Assembly: GCA_020062665.1 (NCBI GenBank)
Contig: JAGUVW010000072.1
Location: 1 to 64,000 of the forward strand
DNA: 64,000 bases
Origin: Pseudomonadales bacterium
Lineage (GTDB): Bacteria; Pseudomonadota; Gammaproteobacteria; Pseudomonadales; Ketobacteraceae
Direction of reading: 5' to 3'
Below, in pieces: positions 26,594-34,109 of the stretch (its first letter is position 1; every line of letters begins with the position of its first letter). Below the pieces are notes generated by a model. The model did no database searches. It was given only the letters and a program-made list of their open reading frames with translations, and was not told where the DNA came from. Position numbers and translations under genes: made by a program.

Positions 26594-27577
26594 TTACTTG
26601 ATGCCCAGTTTCGCCAGAGTCTTCTCGGCCATGGCGGCCGGCAGTGGAATGTAGCCGTCCTTCACCACGATTTCCTGACCCTGTTTGGACAGTACCATTT
26701 TGACGAACTCCCGCTCCAGCGGTGCCAGTTCCTTGCCGGGCGCCTTGTTCACATACACCAGCAGCGCACGGGACAAAGGATATGCACCCGACAGCGCGTT
26801 GTCAGCGGTGGCTTCCACAAAGGGGCTGCCGGCTTTCTTGGCCAGCGGTAACGCACGCACGCTGGACGTGATGTAACCAATGCCGGAGTAACCGATGGCA
26901 TTCAGGGACGCGGCGGTGGACTGTACCACAGAAGCCGAACCGGGTTGCTCGTTCACGTTGCTCTTGAAGTCACCCTTGCACAGGGCGTGCTCCTTGAAGT
27001 AACCGTAGGTGCCGGATACCGAGTTGCGGCCGAACAGCTGCAGGTCGCGGCTGGCCCAGGGGCCGGTCAGACCCAGATCGCCCCACTTGGTGATGTCCTT
27101 GCTGGCGCCACAGGTGCGAGTGGATGAAAACACCGCATCCACCTGTTCCATGGTCATGCCCTTGATCGGGTTGTCCTTGTTCACGAACACCGCCAGGGCG
27201 TCGATGCCAACTGCCACTGCCGTGGGCTTGTAGCCGAATTTCTTTTCGAAGGCTTCGATTTCCTGATCCTTCATGGGGCGGCTCATGGGGCCGAAGTTGG
27301 CGGTGCCTTCGGTCAGTGCCGGGGGAGCGGTCGAGGAACCGGCGGCCTGGATCTGCACCGCCACGTTGGGATACTGCTTCTTGAATTCTTCCGCCCAGAA
27401 GGTCATCAGGTTGGCCAGGGAGTCGGAACCGACGCTGGACAGGTTGCCGGACACGCCGCCCACTTTGGCATAGTCGCGCAGCTTGGGATCAACCTTGGTT
27501 TCTGCCGTTGCAGCGGTAGCAAGCATGGCCGCACTGGCACTCACCACCACAGACGCAAACAGTTTCTTGAAATTCAT
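26594..27577 (-). CDS. pstS: Phosphate ABC transporter substrate-binding protein PstS (system 2)
   Basis: The product is 327 residues. The signal peptide is cut after about residue 25 ([10 protein letters not shown]). Phosphate-binding segments are [41 protein letters not shown] in pieces, and [19 protein letters not shown]. This is the larger Pseudomonas/DING-like PstS class, different from PstS1. The ATG at 27577 begins a clean signal peptide. A Pho box and a TATAGT -10 lie upstream on the same strand. Confidence 0.95.
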   Translation of the reverse strand: MNFKKLFASVVVSASAAMLATAATAETKVDPKLRDYAKVGGVSGNLSSVGSDSLANLMTFWAEEFKKQYPNVAVQIQAAGSSTAPPALTEGTANFGPMSRPMKDQEIEAFEKKFGYKPTAVAVGIDALAVFVNKDNPIKGMTMEQVDAVFSSTRTCGASKDITKWGDLGLTGPWASRDLQLFGRNSVSGTYGYFKEHALCKGDFKSNVNEQPGSASVVQSTAASLNAIGYSGIGYITSSVRALPLAKKAGSPFVEATADNALSGAYPLSRALLVYVNKAPGKELAPLEREFVKMVLSKQGQEIVVKDGYIPLPAAMAEKTLAKLGIK

Positions 27578-27647
27578 GGTGTTTCTCCGAGATGAAGGGG
27601 GAGGGTCGGGAGGCGGCAACATATCCGTCTCCCTTCTGGGCTCGGCA

Positions 27648-27680
27648 CTATAAGACGGCAATGTGACAATTGTATTACAT
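27648..27680 (-). promoter_or_regulatory. Pho box and promoter of second pst operon
   Basis: Read on the - strand, three contiguous 11-base units occur: ATGTAATACAA, TTGTCACATTG and CCGTCTTATAG. The second is very close to the CTGTCAY-ATT pattern, and the third ends in a TATAGT -10-like element, the usual overlap for PhoB-activated class II promoters. It lies 71 bases before the pstS2 ATG. This is the best Pho box in the window. Confidence 0.65.
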
Positions 27681-27811
27681 CTCTGTTGCATGGCCGGCCA
27701 GCCCGCTGCGCCCCGCCGGATCGGCGTTTTGCCGGCACCACCCCCTGCCGCTATAATGCGCCGCCTGCGTCGGGGTTCTGCCCCGGCCCACTGGGGGAAA
27801 TCTACATCATC

Positions 27812-28375
27812 ATGGTGACAAACATAATAAACGCCCTGGATCGCCTCACCGATCTGGGAGGCCGTATCCTGGCCCTGCTGACCCTGCTGCTAACCGCCAC
27901 CCTGTTCATCACGGTACTGATGCGCTATGGCTTCAGGATCAATGCGTTGCAGCTGGGCGACCTGAGCCTGTCACGGCAGGCCCTGGAAGAATCCGTCCTT
28001 TATATGCACTGCATCCTGTTCATGCTGGCAAGCGCCTACACCCTGCGCAGCGACGGTCACGTGCGGGTGGACGTGTTCTACCGCCGCTTCAGCCCGCGCA
28101 ACCGCGCCATCGTCGATCTGACGGGCAGCCTGTTTCTGTTGCTGCCCATGGCCGGCTTCATCCTGTATTCCAGCCTGGACTATGTGGCGTTCGCGTGGAA
28201 GCTAAAGGAAAAATCCCAGGAAGCCAGCGGCCTGCCCTGGGTCTACCTGCTGAAAACCCTGATTCCCCTGATGGGTGCCCTGCTGATCTGGCAGGCCCTG
28301 GTGGAAACCCTGCGTAATCTGGCCCGGCTGCTGGGCTGGCTGCCACTGCCGGCCACCACGGGGGAGGCTCACTGA
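27812..28375 (+). CDS. TRAP transporter small permease (DctQ type)
   Basis: The product is 187 residues with four hydrophobic helices, the DctQ pattern. Family features are the central [34 protein letters not shown], cited in part as [17 protein letters not shown], and [16 protein letters not shown]. It associates with the large permease, whose ATG overlaps its TGA (TGATG). The start at 27812 excludes a Cys/Pro-rich upstream extension that would cross the promoter region shared with pstS2. Confidence 0.9.
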   Translation: MVTNIINALDRLTDLGGRILALLTLLLTATLFITVLMRYGFRINALQLGDLSLSRQALEESVLYMHCILFMLASAYTLRSDGHVRVDVFYRRFSPRNRAIVDLTGSLFLLLPMAGFILYSSLDYVAFAWKLKEKSQEASGLPWVYLLKTLIPLMGALLIWQALVETLRNLARLLGWLPLPATTGEAH

Positions 28376-29760
28376 TGGAATGGCTGGCGATCCTGATGTT
28401 CGCGGCGGTCTGTGTGGCCCTGATGGCGGGCTACCCGGTGGCCTTCACCCTGGGCGGGGTGTCGCTGCTGTTTGCCTTCATTGGCGCCGGCCTGGGGGTG
28501 TTCAACCTGGCCGACCTCAATTTCCTGCCCGCGCGCCTGTTCGAAGGCGTTATGTGGAACAACACCCTGCTGGCGGTGCCCCTGTTCGTGCTGATGGGGG
28601 TGATGCTGGAAAAGTCGAAGGTGGCGGAAAACCTGCTGGACACTATGGCCCGGCTGTTCGGACGCTTTCCCGGCGGGCTGGGAATTTCCGTGACGCTGGT
28701 GGGTGCCCTGCTGGCGGCCAGCACCGGTATCGTCGGTGCAACCGTAGTCACCATGGGGCTGCTCGCCCTGCCCACCATGCTCAAGCGCGGTTACGATCCG
28801 GCCCTGGCCACCGGCAGCATCGCCGCCACGGGCACCCTGGGCCAGATCATTCCGCCCTCCATCGCCCTGGTGCTGCTGGGGGATGTGCTGGCCAACGCCT
28901 ACCAGCAGGCCCAGCTCAAGCAGGGCATCTTCAACGTGGACACCGTGTCGGTGGGGGATCTGTTCGTGGGCGCGCTGATTCCCGGCCTGATCCTGGTGGC
29001 GCTGTACGTGCTGTACGTGGTGGGTCGCGCCCTGCTCAACCCCGCCAGTGCGCCCGGCATGCCCGACGATCATCAGTACGAACGCTCCCTGCTCAGCGAT
29101 TGCGTGCGTGGTCTGCTGCCGCCCCTGCTGCTGATCGTGGCCGTGCTGGGTTCCATTCTCACCGGCTACTCCACCCCCACCGAAGCCGCTGCCGTGGGTG
29201 CCGTGGGCGCTGCCCTGCTGGCCCTGCTGCAGAAACAGCTCACCCGCAAGAACCTGTGGGAGATCATGCTCTCCACCACCAAAATCACCAGCATGGTGTT
29301 TGCCATCCTGATCGGTGCCGCGCTGTTCTCGCTGGTGTTTCGCGGTTTCCACGGCGACGACATGATCCACGACTTTTTCAGCTCCATGCCCGGCGGCGCC
29401 TTCACCGCAACACTGCTGGTGATGGTGGTGATCTTCCTGCTGGGGTTCATCCTGGACTTTATCGAGATCACCTTCGTGGTGGTGCCCATCGTGGGGCCCG
29501 TGCTGCTGGCCATGGGCGTCGATCCGGTGTGGCTGGGGGTGATGATCGCGCTGAATCTGCAGACATCATTCCTGACGCCGCCATTCGGCTTTGCACTGTT
29601 CTATTTGCGGGGCGTGGTGCCGGAATCGGTTCCCACCTCGACAATTTACCGGGGCGTGATACCGTTTATTGTGATGCAGCTCCTGACAATGGGGATTGTG
29701 GCACTTTTACCTTCACTGGCGACATGGTTGCCGGATATAGTTTATAACTCAGTGCAGTAA
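28375..29760 (+). CDS. TRAP transporter large permease (DctM type)
   Basis: The product is 461 residues with about 12-13 predicted membrane helices. DctM signatures include PLFVLMGVMLEKSKVAENLL, GALLAASTGIVGATVVTMG, TGSIAATGTLGQIIPPSIALVL in part, GYSTPTEAAAVGAVGA and LQTSFLTPPFGFALFYLRG. It uses the ion gradient to import organic acids delivered by a periplasmic binding protein. Its likely partner is the lipoprotein encoded at 30227-31333 on the opposite strand; no other TRAP binding protein is in the window. Confidence 0.93.
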   Translation: MEWLAILMFAAVCVALMAGYPVAFTLGGVSLLFAFIGAGLGVFNLADLNFLPARLFEGVMWNNTLLAVPLFVLMGVMLEKSKVAENLLDTMARLFGRFPGGLGISVTLVGALLAASTGIVGATVVTMGLLALPTMLKRGYDPALATGSIAATGTLGQIIPPSIALVLLGDVLANAYQQAQLKQGIFNVDTVSVGDLFVGALIPGLILVALYVLYVVGRALLNPASAPGMPDDHQYERSLLSDCVRGLLPPLLLIVAVLGSILTGYSTPTEAAAVGAVGAALLALLQKQLTRKNLWEIMLSTTKITSMVFAILIGAALFSLVFRGFHGDDMIHDFFSSMPGGAFTATLLVMVVIFLLGFILDFIEITFVVVPIVGPVLLAMGVDPVWLGVMIALNLQTSFLTPPFGFALFYLRGVVPESVPTSTIYRGVIPFIVMQLLTMGIVALLPSLATWLPDIVYNSVQ

Positions 29761-29778
29761 GACAGGCGGATCCTGACA

Positions 29779-30189
29779 ATGGACGAACAAGAAAAGCTCG
29801 ACGACACCCCCAGCCCGAACGGCGAACTGGCCCTGCAGACCATCGCCATGCCGGCGGATGCCAACGCCGACGGCGATATCTTCGGTGGCTGGCTGGTGTC
29901 GCAGATGGATCTGGCCGGTGCCGTAACCGCCAACCGGCTGGCCCGGGGCCGGGTCGCCACCGTGGCCATCGATTCCATGGTATTCCTGCGGCCGGTGGCG
30001 GTGGGCTCCGTGATCAGCTGCTACACCGACGTGCTCAACATCGGCCGCAGCTCCATCACCATCCTGGTGGAAGTCTGGGCCCAGCACCATTCCGATCGCG
30101 AATGCCGCAAGGTCACCGAAGGCCAGTTCACCTTTGTGGCCATCGACGAAAACCGCCGCACCCGCGTCGTCCCACGCAGCACCACCTGA
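29779..30189 (+). CDS. Acyl-CoA thioesterase, YciA-like hotdog protein
   Basis: The product is 136 residues with a hotdog fold. Motifs are LQTIAMPADANADGDIFGGWLVSQMDLAG, the catalytic-Asp helix region of YciA-type enzymes (cited in part as GDIFGGWLVSQMDLAG), and ATVAIDSMVFLRPVAVGSVI. It hydrolyses acyl-CoA to free acid and CoA. It lies 18 bases after the TRAP permease gene and may be cotranscribed with it, which hints at an acyl or carboxylate substrate. Confidence 0.88.
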   Translation: MDEQEKLDDTPSPNGELALQTIAMPADANADGDIFGGWLVSQMDLAGAVTANRLARGRVATVAIDSMVFLRPVAVGSVISCYTDVLNIGRSSITILVEVWAQHHSDRECRKVTEGQFTFVAIDENRRTRVVPRSTT

Positions 30190-30214
30190 CCACGGCTGAA
30201 ACGGTCTTCAGCGA

Positions 30215-30242
30215 CCGGCAGACACCTCAGGGTGCCTGTCGG
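30215..30242. terminator. Imperfect hairpin at convergent gene ends
   Basis: CCGGCAGACACC pairs with GGTGCCTGTCGG (one G-U, one mismatch) across a TCAG loop. It straddles the stop codon of the TRAP binding-protein gene and lies after the thioesterase. There is no T-run, so its effect is uncertain. Confidence 0.35.
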
Positions 30243-31333
30243 GTCTGCAGGAAGGCTTCTTCGGAAATGCGGGTGTAAGGTTCCACATCCCGGCGAAAGG
30301 CATCGAAGGATTCATAGATTGCCTTCGCATCCGCATCGGCCGCAATCACCTCACTGATCACCTGATCCGACGCACTGCGCAGCGCCGCCAGCACATCATC
30401 CGGCAGGCGCCGCAGCTGCACGCCGTGCTTGTCCACCAGCTCTTTCAGTGCCGCGTTGTTGCGCGCCGTATATTCATCCAGCATGTCCTGATTCACCGCG
30501 CGGGCGGCATGGGTGACGATGGCCTGCAGATCCGGCGGCAGGGAATCCCAGGCGCTCTGGTTCATGATGAATTCCAGCATGGCGCCGGGCTCGTGCCAGC
30601 CGGGGTAATAATAGTACTTGGCCACCTTGTGCAGACCGAAGGTGAGATCGTTGTAAGGCCCCACCCACTCGGTGGCGTCGATGGAACCGGTCTGCAGCGC
30701 GGTGAAGATGTCACCGCCAGGCAGGGTCACCGGCACACCGCCGATGCGCTGGAACACCTCGCCCGCCAATCCGGGGATGCGCATCTTCAGTCCCTGCAGA
30801 TCCGCCACGCTGGTGATTTCCTGCTTGAACCAGCCCGCCATCTGCACACCGGTGCTGCCGCCGGCGAACGGCACCAGATTGTATTTGGCGTAGAGTTTGC
30901 GCCACAGCTCCAGACCGCCGCCGTAGTGGAGCCAGCCATTCATTTCCTGGGCATTCATGCCGAAAGGCACCGCTGTCATGAACTGCGAGGCGGGAATCTT
31001 GCCCTTCCAGTAGTAGGCGGCGCCGTGACCCATCTCGGCCGCACCACCTGCAACCGCATCGAACACGCCCATGGCCGGCACCAGCTCGTTGGCGCCATAG
31101 ACCTTCACCTGCAGGCGACCGTTACTCATATCGTTGACGATACGGGCGAAGTTTTCCGGCGCGGCCCCCAGGCCAGGGAAGTTCTTGGGCCAAGTGGTGA
31201 CGAGTTTCCAGTGGTAGGTTTTCTGGGGGACGCTGTCGCCGGATGTGGCGGCCGGCTTGTCACACTCCTGGCCGCAGGCACTCAGCAGCAGGCCCAGCAG
31301 CACCGCCAGAGGCGCCAAAAGGATCCGTTTCAT
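30227..31333 (-). CDS. TRAP transporter substrate-binding lipoprotein (TakP/DctP class)
   Basis: The product is 368 residues. The lipobox LLSAC gives Cys20 as the lipidated residue, unlike the many TRAP binding proteins that are soluble. The body matches the TakP-like class: WKLVTTWPKNFPGLGAAPENFA, GHGAAYYWKGKIPA, AGGSTGVQMAGWF, MRIPGLAGEVFQRIGGVPV, DATEWVGPYNDLTFGLHKVA and YYYPGWHEPG. TakP proteins bind 2-oxo acids with a cation. The gene converges on the permease/thioesterase cluster instead of being in it. The ATG at 31333 is set by the signal peptide. Confidence 0.9.
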   Translation of the reverse strand: MKRILLAPLAVLLGLLLSACGQECDKPAATSGDSVPQKTYHWKLVTTWPKNFPGLGAAPENFARIVNDMSNGRLQVKVYGANELVPAMGVFDAVAGGAAEMGHGAAYYWKGKIPASQFMTAVPFGMNAQEMNGWLHYGGGLELWRKLYAKYNLVPFAGGSTGVQMAGWFKQEITSVADLQGLKMRIPGLAGEVFQRIGGVPVTLPGGDIFTALQTGSIDATEWVGPYNDLTFGLHKVAKYYYYPGWHEPGAMLEFIMNQSAWDSLPPDLQAIVTHAARAVNQDMLDEYTARNNAALKELVDKHGVQLRRLPDDVLAALRSASDQVISEVIAADADAKAIYESFDAFRRDVEPYTRISEEAFLQTRQAP

Positions 31334-31423
31334 GGGGGACTCCGTGAAAGACTTGTCGGGAAAGCCTGCAAGGGTGGGGAAAGCGCGGGCCGGCGTCAAG
31401 GGTGAACCGGCAGCGGGGCTTAC

Positions 31424-31536
31424 TTGCATCAGGTGGGGCTGCAGTTCAGGACACGCTTCAAGCCCATCCATGGGACGCTCAACAGCGGCCATCCATGGCC
31501 GCCGATGGTCCTGAACTGCAGCCCCACCTGATGCAA
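31424..31536. repeat. 113-bp element with perfect 29-bp inverted repeat arms
   Basis: The left arm (31424-31452) and right arm (31508-31536) are exact reverse complements over 29 bases, separated by 55 bases. The spacer itself holds short palindromes (CCCATCCATGGG and GGCCATCCATGGCC). It lies between uvrD and the TRAP binding-protein gene, both on the - strand. As RNA it would fold into a long cruciform-like hairpin. There is no clear target-site duplication (flanks TTAC and ACTG). It could be an RNA structure, a terminator lacking a T-run, or a small MITE-like repeat. Confidence 0.8.
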
Positions 31537-31551
31537 ACTGATTTTGAGCGT

Positions 31552-33768
31552 TTAAAGCATTTCCAGCCGCGCGTACTGCGCCACCAGCCGCTTCTCGCCG
31601 ACGCCGGCAAAATTCACCCGCACCTGGGCATTGGGGCCCTGGCCTTCACACCCCATGATCACGCCATCGCCAAACTTGGGATGCCGCACCGAACGCCCCA
31701 GCTGGTAGGGCGAATCTGCCGCCTGCATCCGCGCGCCACCGTAACTGCGCACCGGCTCCCGCACGCCGCTGCGCCCACCACTATAACTGTTATCACTGGA
31801 TGACATGGGCCGGGTGATACGCGCTGCCGCCCGCACTTCCTGCAGCAGGTGTAGCGGAATCTCGCGAATAAAGCGCGACGGCGCGTGCAGCGCCTCAGTA
31901 CCATAGATGCGCCGGCTTTCCGCATAAGTCAGATAGAGCTTTTTCATCGCCCGCGTGATGCCCACGTAGGCCAGACGGCGTTCCTCTTCCATGCGGCCAG
32001 GATCATCGACCGATTGCATGGACGGGAACAGGCCCTCCTCCACGCCGGCCATGAACACGATGGGAAACTCCAGCCCTTTGGCAGAATGCAGTGTCATCAT
32101 CTGCACCGAATCCTCGTCCGCATCCGCCTGGGTTTCGCCGGCCTCCAGCGCAGCGTGATCCAGAAACGCAGCCAGTGAGGGGCTGTCCTGATCCAGCGAC
32201 GCCTCGAATTCCGCGCAGGCGTTGATCAGTTCCTTCAGGTTCTCGGCCCGCGCCTCGCCGCGATCATCCTTTTCATTCTGATGGAACGTCAGCAGGCCGG
32301 TGCCGTGGATGACACGCTCTGCCTGTTCCGCCAGACCGACGCCGCGGGTTTCCTGATCCAGCTGTTCGATCAGCGCCAGAAAACCTTTCAGCGCGTTCGC
32401 CGCCTTGGTGGCCAATTCCTTGTGATGCAGAATCTGCAGGCTCGCCTGCCACAGCGGCACTTTCAGTTCCCGCGCCACCGCGCGAATGCGCTCGATGGAT
32501 TTGTCGCCCAGGCCGCGGGTGGGCGTGTTGACCACACGCTCGAACGCCGCATCATCATCCCGGTGCTGCAGCAAGCGCAGATACGCCAGCGCGTTCTTGA
32601 TTTCCGCCCGCTCGAAAAAGCGGTGGCCACCGTAAATGCGATACGCAATGCTGGCACGCAGCATGGCTTCTTCCAACACCCGCGACTGCGCGTTCGATCG
32701 ATACAAAATTGCAATATCGTCTCGCCGAAAACCCTGCTGCAGCGCCTGCTGGATACGCTCGGCGATGAAACGCGCTTCATCCACTTCGTTGAAGCCGGCG
32801 TACACCGAAATCGGCTCGCCCTCATCGCCGGTCGTCCACAGATTCTTGCCCAGGCGATCACGATTGTGCGCGATCACGCCGTTGGCAGCGTTGAGAATCA
32901 CCGAGGTCGAGCGGTAATTCTGCTCCAGCTTCACCACCTCGGTGCGGCCGAAGTCATCGCCGAACTGGCGGATATTCTCGATGCGGGCGCCGCGCCAGCC
33001 GTAGATGGACTGATCGTCATCGCCGACAATGGTGATGCCGGTGTGGCCGTCGTTGCCCACCAGCACCCGCAGCCAGGCGTACTGGATACGGTTGGTATCC
33101 TGGAATTCGTCCACCAGCACATGGCGGAAGCGCTGGCGATAATGCTGCAGCAACGCCGGCTGCTTCAGCCACAACTCATGGCTGCGCAACAGCAGCTCGG
33201 CAAAATCCACCATGCCGCCGGTGTCGCAGGCGTCCTGATATTGCTGGTAGATGGTGAGCAGGGTTTTCTGGTGCGGATCGCCAAAAGTATCGATGTGCTC
33301 GGCGCGCAGCCCCTCATCTTTATTGCTGTTGATGAATGCCTGGGCCTGCTTGGGTGGCCAGCGGGTTTCGTCCAGCTCCAGCGTGCGGATGATGCGCTTC
33401 ACCAGCCGCAGCTGATCGTCACTGTCCAGAATCTGGAAATTCTGGGGTAGTTTGGCCTCCTGCCAGTGCAGCCGCAGCAGACGGTGTGCTATACCGTGGA
33501 ACGTGCCGACCCACATCGCGCCCAGGGGCGCGCGCAGCAGATCTTCGATGCGATGTCGCATCTCCGCCGCCGCCTTGTTGGTGAACGTCACCGCCAGAAT
33601 ATTGTGCGGCGCCAGCTGCCGTGCCTGGATCAGCCACGCGATGCGATGCACCAGCACCCGCGTCTTGCCGCTACCGGCCCCGGCCAGCACCAACAAACGC
33701 TGGGCATCCGACGCCACCGCCTGACGCTGTGCACTGTTAAGATGATTGAGAATGGAATCTGCAGACAT
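31552..33768 (-). CDS. uvrD: DNA helicase II UvrD
   Basis: The product is 738 residues. Walker A is GAGSGKT (30-36), then VTFTNKAAAEMRHRI, MWVGTFHGIAHRLLR, VDEFQDTNRIQYAW, GDDDQSIYGWRGA, EQNYRST and VQMMTLHSAKGLEFP, all helicase motifs of UvrD. The C-terminal YQLGRSVRHPKFGDGVI is the UvrD Tudor-like domain that contacts RNA polymerase and repair partners. It acts in nucleotide-excision and mismatch repair. ATG 33768 aligns with the E. coli start; in-frame upstream starts add 2-7 residues only. Confidence 0.96.
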   Translation of the reverse strand: MSADSILNHLNSAQRQAVASDAQRLLVLAGAGSGKTRVLVHRIAWLIQARQLAPHNILAVTFTNKAAAEMRHRIEDLLRAPLGAMWVGTFHGIAHRLLRLHWQEAKLPQNFQILDSDDQLRLVKRIIRTLELDETRWPPKQAQAFINSNKDEGLRAEHIDTFGDPHQKTLLTIYQQYQDACDTGGMVDFAELLLRSHELWLKQPALLQHYRQRFRHVLVDEFQDTNRIQYAWLRVLVGNDGHTGITIVGDDDQSIYGWRGARIENIRQFGDDFGRTEVVKLEQNYRSTSVILNAANGVIAHNRDRLGKNLWTTGDEGEPISVYAGFNEVDEARFIAERIQQALQQGFRRDDIAILYRSNAQSRVLEEAMLRASIAYRIYGGHRFFERAEIKNALAYLRLLQHRDDDAAFERVVNTPTRGLGDKSIERIRAVARELKVPLWQASLQILHHKELATKAANALKGFLALIEQLDQETRGVGLAEQAERVIHGTGLLTFHQNEKDDRGEARAENLKELINACAEFEASLDQDSPSLAAFLDHAALEAGETQADADEDSVQMMTLHSAKGLEFPIVFMAGVEEGLFPSMQSVDDPGRMEEERRLAYVGITRAMKKLYLTYAESRRIYGTEALHAPSRFIREIPLHLLQEVRAAARITRPMSSSDNSYSGGRSGVREPVRSYGGARMQAADSPYQLGRSVRHPKFGDGVIMGCEGQGPNAQVRVNFAGVGEKRLVAQYARLEML

Positions 33769-34109
33769 GGCGCGCATTGTAGCGTCCACTGCCGCAAAGC
33801 GCGAAACATAATAAAAAACCAGCGTTTCTGCCCCCTTTATCTCTAAAGAAGGGCGGATCTGCCAAAAATCAGGCGATTGGCGGCCAATTGAAAAAAATGT
33901 TCCAGGAAAATTTCACGTTCTGTAAATAAACGTATATATTTTTTGCTAACCAAAGTGCGAAGGTGCGTCTATTGGTCGGGTAAACAACGAGATAACAAGA
34001 AAGTACCTGGATTGCTCCGCTTCTTAACTCCTCCTTTCTTGCTGTCCCTCCCTCCGGTTCATGCGCTGTTTGGTCTCAATAAAAACAAACTGAATGGAGT
34101 TTGACTCTG
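33769..34109. other. 341-bp AT-rich intergenic region between uvrD and the DUF1302 gene
   Basis: This divergent region is much richer in A/T than its surroundings, with TATATATTTTTT at about 33933-33944 and several A-runs. It holds promoters for uvrD (-) and the DUF1302 gene (+). An 8-bp inverted repeat (CAAGAAAG at 33996, CTTTCTTG at 34034) lies in what is probably the + strand leader. No gene or strong terminator is visible in it. Confidence 0.55.

Noticed and set aside
33996-34041. Inverted repeat CAAGAAAG/CTTTCTTG as a riboswitch or terminator
   Set aside because: Arms are only 8 bp with a 30-base loop and no T-run; it is not distinguishable from chance.
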